Below are positions 18,245 through 26,789 of a stretch of 64,000 bases of DNA, piece after piece. This DNA comes from Flavobacterium sp. LHD-85. Its GTDB lineage: Bacteria; Bacteroidota; Bacteroidia; Flavobacteriales; Flavobacteriaceae. Position 1 is the first letter of the stretch; each line of letters starts with the position of its first letter. The stretch is from NCBI RefSeq assembly GCF_030929595.1, contig NZ_JAVFVR010000001.1, positions 1,178,001 to 1,242,000 of the forward strand. Reading direction: 5' to 3'. The notes under the pieces are model-generated. The model ran no database searches, was not told the DNA's origin, and saw nothing but the letters and a program-made list of their open reading frames with translations. A program made the position numbers and the translations under genes.

Positions 18245-18324
18245 CCATGTAAGTGATATAAGTTCATTTAAAAAGATTGCGTATAACAATACTACAATTA
18301 AATGAACTTATATCACTTATATGG
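18245..18324. repeat. Long inverted repeat, 26-bp arms, end of pigment cluster
   Basis: Arms at 18245-18270 and 18299-18324 are complementary at 25 of 26 positions around a 28-base loop. It begins 11 bases after the ligase stop codon. It may terminate the cluster transcript; it may also be a MITE-like dispersed repeat, since the arms are longer than a terminator needs and no U tract follows. Confidence 0.75.
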
Positions 18325-18347
18325 TTTAATTTCAGCTTCTTAAATGT

Positions 18348-18381
18348 TTTGCTGTGAATTGAACTAAATGTTGTAATTTTG
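18348..18381 (+). promoter_or_regulatory. Candidate promoter for dus
   Basis: TTTG at 18348-18351 and TAATTTTG at 18374-18381 match the Bacteroidota TTTG/TAnnTTTG promoter pattern with a 22-base spacer. The start codon at 18397 follows 16 bases later, which favours that ATG over the TTG at 18379. Confidence 0.55.
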
Positions 18382-18396
18382 CAAAAAATTACGAAG

Positions 18397-19389
18397 ATGG
18401 TCAAGATTGGCAACATAGAATTACCCGAATTTCCTTTATTACTAGCACCGATGGAAGATGTTAGCGATCCGCCGTTTCGCAGATTATGCAAAACGCATGG
18501 CGCGGACATGATGTATTCTGAATTTATTTCATCGGAAGGATTAATTCGTGACGCTATAAAAAGCCGCATGAAACTGGATATTTTTGATTACGAACGTCCT
18601 GTTGGAATTCAGATTTTTGGTGGTGATGAAGAAGCAATGGAAATGTCTTCTAAAATTGTTTCTACTGTAAAACCTGACTTAGTGGATATCAACTTTGGAT
18701 GTCCAGTAAAAAAAGTGGTTTGCCGTGGTGCTGGAGCAGGAGTTTTAAAAGATGTGGATTTGATGGTTCGTTTAACGAAAGCGGTTATCAAAGGAACAGA
18801 TTTGCCTGTTACAGTAAAGACCCGTTTAGGCTGGGATGATAGCTCAATTAATATTGATGAAGTTGCAGAAAGACTTCAAGATATTGGTGTTCAAGCTTTA
18901 ACTATTCATGCTAGAACTCGCGCACAAATGTACAAAGGCCATTCTGACTGGTCGCATATTGCGCGTGTAAAAAATAACCCAAGAATTACGATGCCTATTT
19001 TCGGAAATGGCGATATCGACAGTCCTGAAAAAGCATTAAAATATAAAAACGAATACGGAATTGACGGTATTATGATTGGCCGAGCGGCGATTGGTTATCC
19101 GTGGATTTTTAACGAAATCAAACACTATTTCAAAACCGGTGAACACTTACCTGCTCCAACGGTTATTGATCGTGTAGAAGCCGCTAGAAACCACTTAAAA
19201 TGGTCAATGGAATGGAAAGGTGAGCGTCTTGGAATTGTAGAAATGCGCCGTCATTATACGAACTATTTTAAAGGAATTCATTCGTTTAAAGAATTCAAAC
19301 AAAAATTAGTTACCACAGATGCTCCTGAAGATTTGTTCGCTATTATGAAAGAGATTGAAGAAGTTTATGCTGGTTATGAGTTTGTTTAA
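18397..19389 (+). CDS. dusB: tRNA-dihydrouridine synthase
   Basis: A 330-residue Dus enzyme that reduces uridine to dihydrouridine in tRNA D-loops using FMN and NADPH. Motifs are APMEDVSDPPFRRL, VDINFGCPVKKV, the catalytic Cys in CRGAGAGVL, and the FMN-binding region (VKTRLGWDD, IHARTRAQMYKG, GIMIGRAAIGYP). I start at ATG 18397, just downstream of a TAnnTTTG box, rather than the TTG at 18379 that forms part of that box. The gene is monocistronic and converges on the MATE gene. The DusB assignment is the usual one for single bacterial Dus proteins of this kind. Confidence 0.92.
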   Translation: MVKIGNIELPEFPLLLAPMEDVSDPPFRRLCKTHGADMMYSEFISSEGLIRDAIKSRMKLDIFDYERPVGIQIFGGDEEAMEMSSKIVSTVKPDLVDINFGCPVKKVVCRGAGAGVLKDVDLMVRLTKAVIKGTDLPVTVKTRLGWDDSSINIDEVAERLQDIGVQALTIHARTRAQMYKGHSDWSHIARVKNNPRITMPIFGNGDIDSPEKALKYKNEYGIDGIMIGRAAIGYPWIFNEIKHYFKTGEHLPAPTVIDRVEAARNHLKWSMEWKGERLGIVEMRRHYTNYFKGIHSFKEFKQKLVTTDAPEDLFAIMKEIEEVYAGYEFV

Positions 19390-19406
19390 AATCTCATAAC
19401 AAAAGT

Positions 19407-19475
19407 CTAATCTTTGTCGAGCTTCTTGTGGAGATTTCTCCTTCGTCGAAATGACAAAAAATACGCAAAGATTAG
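19407..19475. repeat. Nested hairpin repeat between dus and MATE genes
   Basis: The outer arms CTAATCTTTG (19407-19416) and CAAAGATTAG (19466-19475) are perfectly complementary. Inside, TTTGTC/GACAAA and a GGAGATTTCTCC palindrome (19430-19441) form an inner stem. It resembles the dispersed hairpins of the pigment cluster in style but not in sequence. Confidence 0.65.
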
Positions 19476-19496
19476 CTTTGACAAAAAATATTGATA

Positions 19497-19529
19497 AAAA
19501 AAGACCTTCAAAATTTGAAGGTCTTTTTT
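19497..19529. terminator. Bidirectional intrinsic terminator
   Basis: A 16-bp stem (AAAAAAGACCTTCAAA with its complement) has A and T runs on either side, so it can end both the dus transcript and the convergent MATE transcript. Confidence 0.85.
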
Positions 19530-19534
19530 GTTTA

Positions 19535-20962
19535 TTAAACTTGAACTCGTTTCCACTTTCCTCTTTTATAGAAAAATATCCCCGTTAAAGTGATTGCAGT
19601 TTCAGCAACAGGAATCGCAATAAAAACTCCTGTTGGTCCCATATTGAAATGTTTGGCTAAAACAAAAGCAAGCGGAATTTGAAAGAGCCAAAATCCAAAG
19701 AAGTTAATTCCGGTTGGCGTCCAAGTATCTCCTGCTCCATTGAAAGTATTGATTAAAACCATTCCGATTCCGTAGAAAATAAATCCGATGCTCATAATTT
19801 GCAATGCCTCAATTGCAATGCTTTTGACTTGTAGATCATTCGTAAAAAACGAAATAATATATTGTCCAAAAACCAATGTAATAATCATAATCGAAGCCAT
19901 GAAAATTACATTATATCTGGCGGTTGTATAAACCGATTTTTCTGCGCGTTCAATTTGTTTGGCTCCTAAATTCTGCCCTACTAAAGTGGCAGCCGCATTA
20001 CTCAATCCCCATGCTGGAAGTATAAAAAACATCATTATTCTTAAAGCCGTTTGGTAACCTGCAGAACCGTGATCGCCTCCTGTTGTCGCAACTAATTGTG
20101 CCAAGAAAATCCAACTGCAGGAAGCAATTACAAATTGCAGAATTCCAGGTGCGGCAATTTTTACTAAAGCTTGTATCTGTTTAAAATCGGGAGCAAAATA
20201 TGGAATCTTAATTTTTAAAACTCCATTTCCAAAAAACAAATGATATACTTGATACAAAACTCCAATACTTCTTCCTATAGTTGTTGCCAACGCCGCGCCG
20301 ACTAATCCAAAAGCGGGAACTGGTCCAAAACCATTAATTAAAATCGGACATAAAATGATATTGCAAATATTGGCAATCCAAAGGCTTTTCATAGCAATAG
20401 CTGCATTTCCTGCTCCACGGAAAATTCCATTTATTAAAAACAAAAGCATAATGCACAAACTAGAACCAATCATAATCTGAGTAAATTGGAAACCATGTTC
20501 GGCAGATTCTACAGAAGAACCCATTAAGATCAAAATATCTTTTGCGTATATAATTCCAAGAATACTCATTACACTATTAATAGCAAATGCTACAATAATG
20601 GCTTGCATTCCAGCTTTGGCTGCAGCGACCGGATCTTTTTCTCCTATTCTTCGTGCAACAACTGCAGTCGCGGCCATACTCATTCCGATTGCAAGAGAAT
20701 AAATTACTGTCAATACAGATTCGGTCAAACCAACGGTCTGAATGGCAAAACTGCTATGTTCTAAATGTCCAACAAAATATAAATCGACTAGAGCAAAAAC
20801 CGATTCCATCATCATTTCTAAAACCATCGGAATGGCCAATAGAATTACGGCTTTTTTAATGCTTCCAGAAGTATAATCAAAAGATTCGTCGCCTTTTAAG
20901 GCTTGTTTAATTGTGGTAAAAATTTTAGAAAATAAACTTTTCTTTATAGATGTTTCTGTCAT
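19535..20962 (-). CDS. MATE-family multidrug efflux protein
   Basis: A 475-residue membrane protein with about 12 hydrophobic segments and two MatE repeats. The first starts at AVILLAIPMVLEMMMESVFALVDLYFVG (about residues 28-55). Family members export cationic drugs or metabolites in exchange for Na+ or H+. The AMSMAATAVVARRIGEKD-like segment between helices is typical. It is preceded by ~170 bases in which I see no other feature. The substrate is not predictable. Confidence 0.9.
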   Translation of the reverse strand: MTETSIKKSLFSKIFTTIKQALKGDESFDYTSGSIKKAVILLAIPMVLEMMMESVFALVDLYFVGHLEHSSFAIQTVGLTESVLTVIYSLAIGMSMAATAVVARRIGEKDPVAAAKAGMQAIIVAFAINSVMSILGIIYAKDILILMGSSVESAEHGFQFTQIMIGSSLCIMLLFLINGIFRGAGNAAIAMKSLWIANICNIILCPILINGFGPVPAFGLVGAALATTIGRSIGVLYQVYHLFFGNGVLKIKIPYFAPDFKQIQALVKIAAPGILQFVIASCSWIFLAQLVATTGGDHGSAGYQTALRIMMFFILPAWGLSNAAATLVGQNLGAKQIERAEKSVYTTARYNVIFMASIMIITLVFGQYIISFFTNDLQVKSIAIEALQIMSIGFIFYGIGMVLINTFNGAGDTWTPTGINFFGFWLFQIPLAFVLAKHFNMGPTGVFIAIPVAETAITLTGIFFYKRGKWKRVQV

Positions 20963-21135
20963 GATATTTTAGAATAAAAATGATAAAGTTGGTCCAGATG
21001 TATCTTAATCTGAACTAAAAAAAGTAAACGTAAGTATCCTAATTATTCTAAAAAATAAAATAGGATTAGGCAGAAACAATCATATGCTGTAGATTTTCAA
21101 AGCAGTAAATATAAGTAATATTTCTAAAGAAGAAA

Positions 21136-22335
21136 TTAATCGAGTAATTTTTTACTTACTCGGCTGCTTGCAATTAATGAAGCAACAAATCCTAATGAAA
21201 TTATTGTTGCCATCACGATTAGAACATTTTCTACTGTAAAAACAACAGGATAAGCCAACGTTGGCGTGATCATGATAAGTTCAAATTTCTGTTGTAATAT
21301 TACTAAGATTATGCCTAAAACAAGTCCGATTAAGCCACCAAAAACGCTTAATAAAGTTCCTTGTAACAAAAATATTTTTCGAAGATCACCGATATCTGAT
21401 CCTAAATTGAAAAGCGTTTTAAGATTTCCCTTCTTTTCTAAAATCATCATAATCAGTGCACCGATCAGATTAAAAAGTGCCACGATGATAACTAAGGTAA
21501 AAATAAGGTAAACCGCTATGTTTTCGGTATTGAGCATTTTGTACAGCGACTCATTTAATTGTGCTCTATTTTTTAAAGTAATTTTATTTTTAAAAATAGA
21601 ATTAAGCTGTGTCTTTATTGCGCCTTCGTCTGCGTTTTCTTTTAATTTAAATTCTAATCCTGAGATTTGATTGTGTTTGTACATTAACAATTCTTGTACT
21701 AAACCTAAATCTGCAAATACATATTTTGAATCTAAATCTTCGCTGATGGAGTAAATTCCAACAGGCATAACATCAGTTTTATTGAACGCTTCTTCAGGAT
21801 TTTCTATTCCCCCTTTTCCTGGTTTTGGAGCAAAAATCTGGAGCGGGTTTTCAAAATCCAAAATTCCCATGGAGAAATTTTGAGCTAAGCCATAACCAAT
21901 TACGACCTGAAAAGTATCTGGTTTCAGCCATTGCCCATTAAAAAGTTTTTTCTTGATATCGTTAACAACTGGATATAAGCTGTCAGTGCCTTTCAAATAT
22001 GTAACTTGCTGTTTGTCTTTGAATAAAAACAGAACGCGCTCTTCTATGATTTTTGTGTAAGAAGCAACACCGTTGATTTTCTTAATCTGATTTTCCTGAT
22101 CGGGTGTAATTAAAAAAGACTTTCCGTATGTACTTGTCAATTTTAAATCAGGATCAATTTCGTTTGTAAACGAAAGACTGAAGACCTTTAATCCGCTGAA
22201 AACAGATAAAACAACAAACAAAGCCATTGTACCAACAATGATTCCCATGCTGGCAATACGATTGATAATATTAATAGCATTGTTTTTACTGCTGCTAAAA
22301 ATATAACGTTTGGCTATGTATAAAGGGAAATTCAA
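21136..22335 (-). CDS. ABC transporter permease, LolC/LolE-like (FtsX domain)
   Basis: A 399-residue protein with one N-terminal membrane helix (about 25-50), a large periplasmic domain and three C-terminal helices (about 275-390), the layout of LolC/LolE-type permeases. The N-terminus (FPLYIAKRYIFSSSKNNAINIINRIA) is characteristic of the lipoprotein-releasing family. It would extract lipoproteins from the inner membrane together with a LolD ATPase, which is not nearby. The gene starts one base after the rbfA stop, so the two are co-transcribed. Confidence 0.88.
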   Translation of the reverse strand: MNFPLYIAKRYIFSSSKNNAINIINRIASMGIIVGTMALFVVLSVFSGLKVFSLSFTNEIDPDLKLTSTYGKSFLITPDQENQIKKINGVASYTKIIEERVLFLFKDKQQVTYLKGTDSLYPVVNDIKKKLFNGQWLKPDTFQVVIGYGLAQNFSMGILDFENPLQIFAPKPGKGGIENPEEAFNKTDVMPVGIYSISEDLDSKYVFADLGLVQELLMYKHNQISGLEFKLKENADEGAIKTQLNSIFKNKITLKNRAQLNESLYKMLNTENIAVYLIFTLVIIVALFNLIGALIMMILEKKGNLKTLFNLGSDIGDLRKIFLLQGTLLSVFGGLIGLVLGIILVILQQKFELIMITPTLAYPVVFTVENVLIVMATIISLGFVASLIASSRVSKKLLD

Positions 22336-22336
22336 A

Positions 22337-22729
22337 TTATGACTTTCTTCTTTTTTCTAAAAGATCACGATTTTCTATAGGGTTTTCTTTTCCTGCAAGT
22401 GCATTGTCAATTTTCTCTATATAATCTAAAGAGTCGTCGATAAAGAATACTAAATTTGGAACACGACGCAATTGCAAACGAACACGTTGTGATAAATCAT
22501 GTTTGATTAATGTTGTATTGGTTTTAATTGCTTCTAAAGTTTCTTTGGCTTTTTCTTGCGGAAAAATACTTAGATACACTGTTGCCACAGACAAATCTGT
22601 AGTCACACTTACTTTGGATACTGAAATTACCAAGTTTGTAATTCCGTTTTTTCTCACTTCACCTTGCAAAATGTCAACCAGATCTTTCTGAAGAACACCG
22701 CCTATTTTTTTCTGTCTATTTGTTTCCAT
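22337..22729 (-). CDS. rbfA: Ribosome-binding factor A
   Basis: A 130-residue RbfA with the KH-like fold. ETNRQKKIGGVLQKDLVDIL at the N-terminus, VTTDLSVATVYLSIFP in the middle and the RRVPNLVFFIDDSLDY motif are all typical. It assists 30S maturation near the 5' end of 16S rRNA. It heads a two-gene unit with the LolC/E-like permease. A TATTTTTG box on the minus strand at 22734-22741 lies 4 bases upstream of the ATG and may be its -7 element, although such a short leader is unusual and no TTG was found at the proper spacing. Confidence 0.93.
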   Translation of the reverse strand: METNRQKKIGGVLQKDLVDILQGEVRKNGITNLVISVSKVSVTTDLSVATVYLSIFPQEKAKETLEAIKTNTTLIKHDLSQRVRLQLRRVPNLVFFIDDSLDYIEKIDNALAGKENPIENRDLLEKRRKS

Positions 22730-22853
22730 ACTGCAAAAATACTAAAATTTAGTCGTATTACATGTTCTTTTAATTGTTTTAAAAGCTGATAAAGATCATA
22801 GCGTTTGAGAGAATTATTCTACATATTTGATGTAAATATAAAACTAATCTATC

Positions 22854-23273
22854 ATGAAAAAAAGAGAACCAATCAGTCATATTATGACAAAAACTGTAGT
22901 TACTGCAAACGAAAAAGATGATTTAAAAACTGTAGTCGAAAAATTAAAAGCAAACACAATTCGCCATATTCCGATCGTAAAAGGTAAAGAAGTAATCGGA
23001 ATAATTAGCCGAACTGATATTAACCGATTAACTTTTGGCGCTTTGTTTGAAGGTCAGGACAATGCTGATGAAGCTATATTAGAAATGCTAACTGTTCCTC
23101 AGGTAATGACTTCGAAGCCAAAAACTGTTTCGTCTGATACCATAATCAGAGATTTAGCTGAAATTTTTGTGAAAGAAGATTTTCATGCCCTTCCTGTTGT
23201 TGATAAAGGTGAACTTAAAGGAATTGTAACAACTACCGATGTTGTAAAATATTTTTTAGAGCAATACGATTAA
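22854..23273 (+). CDS. CBS-domain pair protein
   Basis: A 139-residue protein made only of two CBS motifs (about residues 7-62 and 78-137: PISHIMTKTVVTANEKDDLK and VPQVMTSKPKTVSSDTIIRD). Paired CBS motifs form a Bateman module that binds adenosyl ligands such as AMP, ATP or S-adenosylmethionine. There is no attached enzyme domain. It is transcribed divergently from rbfA and ends at a shared terminator. Target unknown. Confidence 0.88.
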   Translation: MKKREPISHIMTKTVVTANEKDDLKTVVEKLKANTIRHIPIVKGKEVIGIISRTDINRLTFGALFEGQDNADEAILEMLTVPQVMTSKPKTVSSDTIIRDLAEIFVKEDFHALPVVDKGELKGIVTTTDVVKYFLEQYD

Positions 23274-23291
23274 ATATATAATTGAATAAAA

Positions 23292-23312
23292 AAGGGAGCT
23301 AAATGCTCCCTT
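23292..23312. terminator. Bidirectional intrinsic terminator
   Basis: AAGGGAGC (23292-23299) pairs with GCTCCCTT (23305-23312) around a five-base loop, with A-rich and T-rich flanks. It serves the convergent CBS and EnvC-like genes. Confidence 0.85.
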
Positions 23313-23317
23313 AAATT

Positions 23318-24571
23318 TTATCTGCTTTGCAACCATCCTTCCGGATTATTGTTTGATGTATTTTGTAGAATCAAGAATTTAATAATGGTTTTTCCAGTAT
23401 CGCCACTTGTTCTCACTCTTCCGATGTTTTGCTTAATTGTCACTTTATCCCCTTGACTTACAGAAACAGAACTTAAGTTTTGATAGACGGTAAAAAAGTC
23501 TCCATGCTGGATTACAACTGCTTTATTTACTGGAGACAAAACGATAACCTTAGAAACTTCTCCAGCAAATACTGCTCTAGCGCTTGCGCCATCTTCTGTT
23601 GTAATTTCAACTCCGGAATTATGAACTGTAATTGACGGATGCAATGGGTGTGGCTGATCTCCATAACCTAGAGAAATAAATCCTTTCTCTACTGGCCAAG
23701 GCAATCTTCCTCGGTTCGCTTTAAAGTCAGCAGCTAAAATTTTATCTTCTGGCGTCAATGCAATTTTAGAAGAAGAAACTGGTGCTTTTGCTTCACTAGA
23801 ACCTGGATTTGCTTTTGCTCTTTCTGCAGCTGCTTTTCTATTGGCTTCGGCAATTGCTTCACGAATTAAACGATCAATTTGTCTGTCAATTCTCTTAGCT
23901 TCACTTTGTTTTGATCGAATATCCGCGGCTATTTTATTTTTATCTTTTTTAAGAGCATTAACTAATTTTTGCTGTTCTTTTTTCTCTGCTTCCAGAGTAA
24001 CTTTTTCTTTCTGGTTTTCAGCAATTACCTTCTTTTTTATTTGTCTTTGACCGTCCAGTTTAGCATTAAAATCTACCAACTGAGCAGTTTTGGACTGAAT
24101 TTCTAGACCTTGGTTTTTTCTGAAAGCAGTATATTGCTTTAAATATTGTGCTCTTTTATAAGCTTGCAAAAAACTTTCAGAAGACAAAATGAACATAGCA
24201 CGGCTTTGCTCAGAACGGCTTTTGTACGATTTTAAAATCATCTCCGCATAATCTTCTTTTAGAACTTTTAGTTCTTTTTTAAGCTTATTTACCTGAACTT
24301 GATTAATATACATGTCATTACTAAGCAGCCTTTCTTGTTTTGCCGTAGTATTAATTAATTTCTCTTTAAGTTTGATTTTATTCGCCTGAATTAAATATTC
24401 ATTCACAGCAGATTTCTCTTTTTTTCGAACAGACTGAAGCATCTTTTCGTTATCTCTGATTTCCTGCTGAATTTGAGCTTTACGCTGTTCCAGTTTTTCT
24501 TGCTGAGAATCTTGCGCCCATACAAATGTAGTGGCACAAATTAAAACTAGACTTAGGAGAAATTTTGGCAT
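23318..24571 (-). CDS. Murein hydrolase activator EnvC-like (degenerate M23 peptidase)
   Basis: A 417-residue protein: signal peptide (residues 1-19, ending VWAQ), long coiled coil rich in Lys/Glu/Gln (about 20-250), then a LytM/M23 domain (about 290-415). The zinc-site motifs are altered: VHNSGVEITT has Glu for the usual Asp, and the HxH segment is IQHGDFFTVYQNL, lacking the second His. This pattern fits a non-catalytic activator of cell-wall amidases, as in EnvC, rather than an active endopeptidase. It is followed by genes for a DUF4292 lipoprotein and a TPR protein in the same direction, a conserved arrangement in Bacteroidota. Confidence 0.87.
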   Translation of the reverse strand: MPKFLLSLVLICATTFVWAQDSQQEKLEQRKAQIQQEIRDNEKMLQSVRKKEKSAVNEYLIQANKIKLKEKLINTTAKQERLLSNDMYINQVQVNKLKKELKVLKEDYAEMILKSYKSRSEQSRAMFILSSESFLQAYKRAQYLKQYTAFRKNQGLEIQSKTAQLVDFNAKLDGQRQIKKKVIAENQKEKVTLEAEKKEQQKLVNALKKDKNKIAADIRSKQSEAKRIDRQIDRLIREAIAEANRKAAAERAKANPGSSEAKAPVSSSKIALTPEDKILAADFKANRGRLPWPVEKGFISLGYGDQPHPLHPSITVHNSGVEITTEDGASARAVFAGEVSKVIVLSPVNKAVVIQHGDFFTVYQNLSSVSVSQGDKVTIKQNIGRVRTSGDTGKTIIKFLILQNTSNNNPEGWLQSR

Positions 24572-24595
24572 GTTTCTGTTTTTATTTTTGCAAAT

Positions 24596-25375
24596 TTACT
24601 TAATTGTGACTTTTTTATAACCGCTTGGAACGCTATACGGAAAAGAAAGTTCTTCATTAAATGAAATATTGTTGTAATTTAAGTTAATACTTGTTTTACC
24701 TTTTGGCTGAACGGCATTGATTTCTATACTTGTTGGTAATATTCCCTGATCAAAAACTTTAGTGTCTGAATAAGCGATTTGCAACGTTCTATTTTCAGAT
24801 GGCTGCGAAATCTCTTCTTTCTGAATCAAGTATTTTTCTCCATCTAAGAAAAAAGTTTTCTTTAAATTGGCATCTTTTTCTTCGTCCAATCTAAAAAGAT
24901 TATCTACAATAGTCTGAGTATATTTTCCTTTTCTTAAATCGTCAAAAGCTTCTCCAACCAATAGATTTTGAACTTTAGAATAATCTAAATCTGTTCCAAG
25001 CCATTTGCTTAAACTTGTAAAATCGCCTTCATAATAAGTCCCGTTCATTTTTTCATAATAACTTACTGCAGAAGGTGTTATTAAAGCTTTAGCCATTGTA
25101 ATTCCTAAGAAACGAACGCTAATTAAAATCTGCTTGTCTTTTTCGATTCTAATTTCGGCAGTAACATTTTGGCTTTGTTTTTCATCAGTATATCTTGCGC
25201 TCGCTTTTATGTACAAAGTCGAAAAATCTAACTTGTTATCGTAATGTTTTTCAATTACTTTTTTGTCTTCTTTTGGTGCAATTGTCTGGCTTGTATTTCC
25301 TTGCACCGCTACTGCTTTCGATTTACATGAAATTACAGCAATAGACAATACTAGTATTGATATATATTTTTTCAT
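24596..25375 (-). CDS. DUF4292 lipoprotein
   Basis: A 259-residue protein with a lipoprotein signal (MKKYISILVLSIAVISC, Cys17). The body matches the DUF4292 pattern, a beta-rich fold of the LolA/LolB-like superfamily: KHYDNKLDFSTLYIKASARY, then ITMAKALITPSAVSYYEKM, then YYEGDFTSLSKWLG. A role in outer-membrane lipid or lipoprotein handling is possible but unproven. It lies 13 bases from the TPR gene upstream and 24 bases from the EnvC-like gene downstream, so one operon is likely. Confidence 0.83.
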   Translation of the reverse strand: MKKYISILVLSIAVISCKSKAVAVQGNTSQTIAPKEDKKVIEKHYDNKLDFSTLYIKASARYTDEKQSQNVTAEIRIEKDKQILISVRFLGITMAKALITPSAVSYYEKMNGTYYEGDFTSLSKWLGTDLDYSKVQNLLVGEAFDDLRKGKYTQTIVDNLFRLDEEKDANLKKTFFLDGEKYLIQKEEISQPSENRTLQIAYSDTKVFDQGILPTSIEINAVQPKGKTSINLNYNNISFNEELSFPYSVPSGYKKVTIK

Positions 25376-25388
25376 TTAAGTTCTCTTT

Positions 25389-26741
25389 TTATTTTTTCTT
25401 TTTTAATACTTCATTTGCCTTCAAAAAGTATTCCTCTTTTTTCTTTGCATCTCCTAGTCCATTGTATGCCTCTCCTAACTGAATATTAAAATTCGATTCT
25501 AATTTTACGTCATCCACTACATAATCAAGACCCATTTCTAAGACGGTTTTTGCATTTTTAAATTGTTTCAGCTGATTGCTTCCTAAACCAGCATAATAGT
25601 AAAACTGAGCCTGACTCGGATAAACTTCAATCAGCATCATGGCTCTTTTGGTCATTGGCTCGTATTGTTTTGCCTGTGCATACGCTTCCAGCAATAACAT
25701 ATTGGTCTCAAGATTAGTATCTGAATTGGCGCTTAAATCTTTTTCATAATATTTAATGGCATTTTCAAATTGTCCTTTGCTATGATAAAATTTTCCAATT
25801 TCTTTAGCAACATCAACATTCTTATCATTATCAAAATAGGAAATGGCTTTTTCTAAATCGGCAGAATACTGTGGATTTTTATTTACATAAATCAAAAATT
25901 CATTCAAAGTTCTGTGTTTGATTTTTGAATCGATTTTTGAACTTGCTAAAATCACATTCATCGATTTTATAGCTTTATCCGCCTGATTGGCATCCAAATA
26001 AGTTTTAAACAAACTCACCTGTCCCCATTCTGAATTTGGAATTTCTTTAGCCAGCTGTTTTGCTACTTCAAGTGATTTCTCATTTTCATTGTTTTTTGAA
26101 TACAATAAAATAAGATTCAAATAATTTGATTCTTCTTTCGGATCTTTTTTAATTTGCTGAACTAAATTATCAATTTCAGCATTTTGATATTTTCCCTGAG
26201 ATAAAATCTGAGCCTTATAAATCTCGCGATCCGAGGATTTTCCGAACTTATCGTTCATTTCATTAATCGCTGTCAATGCCTTGTCATACTGATTGGTAAT
26301 CATGTACAGCGAAATCAAATCATCTTTATATTCTTCGTCAAAAACAATTATTTTTTGAATAATATCAATTGCCAGAGGATAATTTTTGGTCTCATAACTT
26401 ACATCGTAAATTCCGAGCCAGAACCATTTGTTTTTAGGATCAAGCTGTGTGGCTTTTTCAAAAGCGGTCTGTGCGTTCTGATATTCTTTAAGCGCAAAAT
26501 AGTTTTTTCCTAATTCAAAATAAGCAACTGCATCATTGGGTTTAAGTTTGATACATTTCTCCAATGATACAATAGCTTTATCATAATTTTCAATTCCTTT
26601 TTGTTTTAATGATTCATAAAACGAGTCTTGATATTCATCTGTTGTCATAGCAATGTCTTCGGGTTCTGTCTGAGCAAAAACCGAAAATGATGTGCTGAAT
26701 AACGCAAAAACCAATAATGCAAAAACTCTTTTTTTAATCAT
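25389..26741 (-). CDS. Tetratricopeptide-repeat protein, secreted
   Basis: A 450-residue protein with a signal peptide (about residues 1-23, ending SVFAQ) and many TPR helices, for example AVAYFELGKNYFALKEYQNA (about 73-92) and AIKYYEKDLSANSDTN. There is no enzyme motif. It is expected in the periplasm as a protein-interaction scaffold, in operon with DUF4292 and the EnvC-like factor, which suggests work at the cell envelope. The upstream NTP-transferase and dut genes run in the same direction with gaps of 48 to 63 bases. Confidence 0.85.
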   Translation of the reverse strand: MIKKRVFALLVFALFSTSFSVFAQTEPEDIAMTTDEYQDSFYESLKQKGIENYDKAIVSLEKCIKLKPNDAVAYFELGKNYFALKEYQNAQTAFEKATQLDPKNKWFWLGIYDVSYETKNYPLAIDIIQKIIVFDEEYKDDLISLYMITNQYDKALTAINEMNDKFGKSSDREIYKAQILSQGKYQNAEIDNLVQQIKKDPKEESNYLNLILLYSKNNENEKSLEVAKQLAKEIPNSEWGQVSLFKTYLDANQADKAIKSMNVILASSKIDSKIKHRTLNEFLIYVNKNPQYSADLEKAISYFDNDKNVDVAKEIGKFYHSKGQFENAIKYYEKDLSANSDTNLETNMLLLEAYAQAKQYEPMTKRAMMLIEVYPSQAQFYYYAGLGSNQLKQFKNAKTVLEMGLDYVVDDVKLESNFNIQLGEAYNGLGDAKKKEEYFLKANEVLKKKK

Positions 26742-26789
26742 TTCTAAAAATTACATTTTAAACAAAACGAAACTTTCTTAATTTTTATT

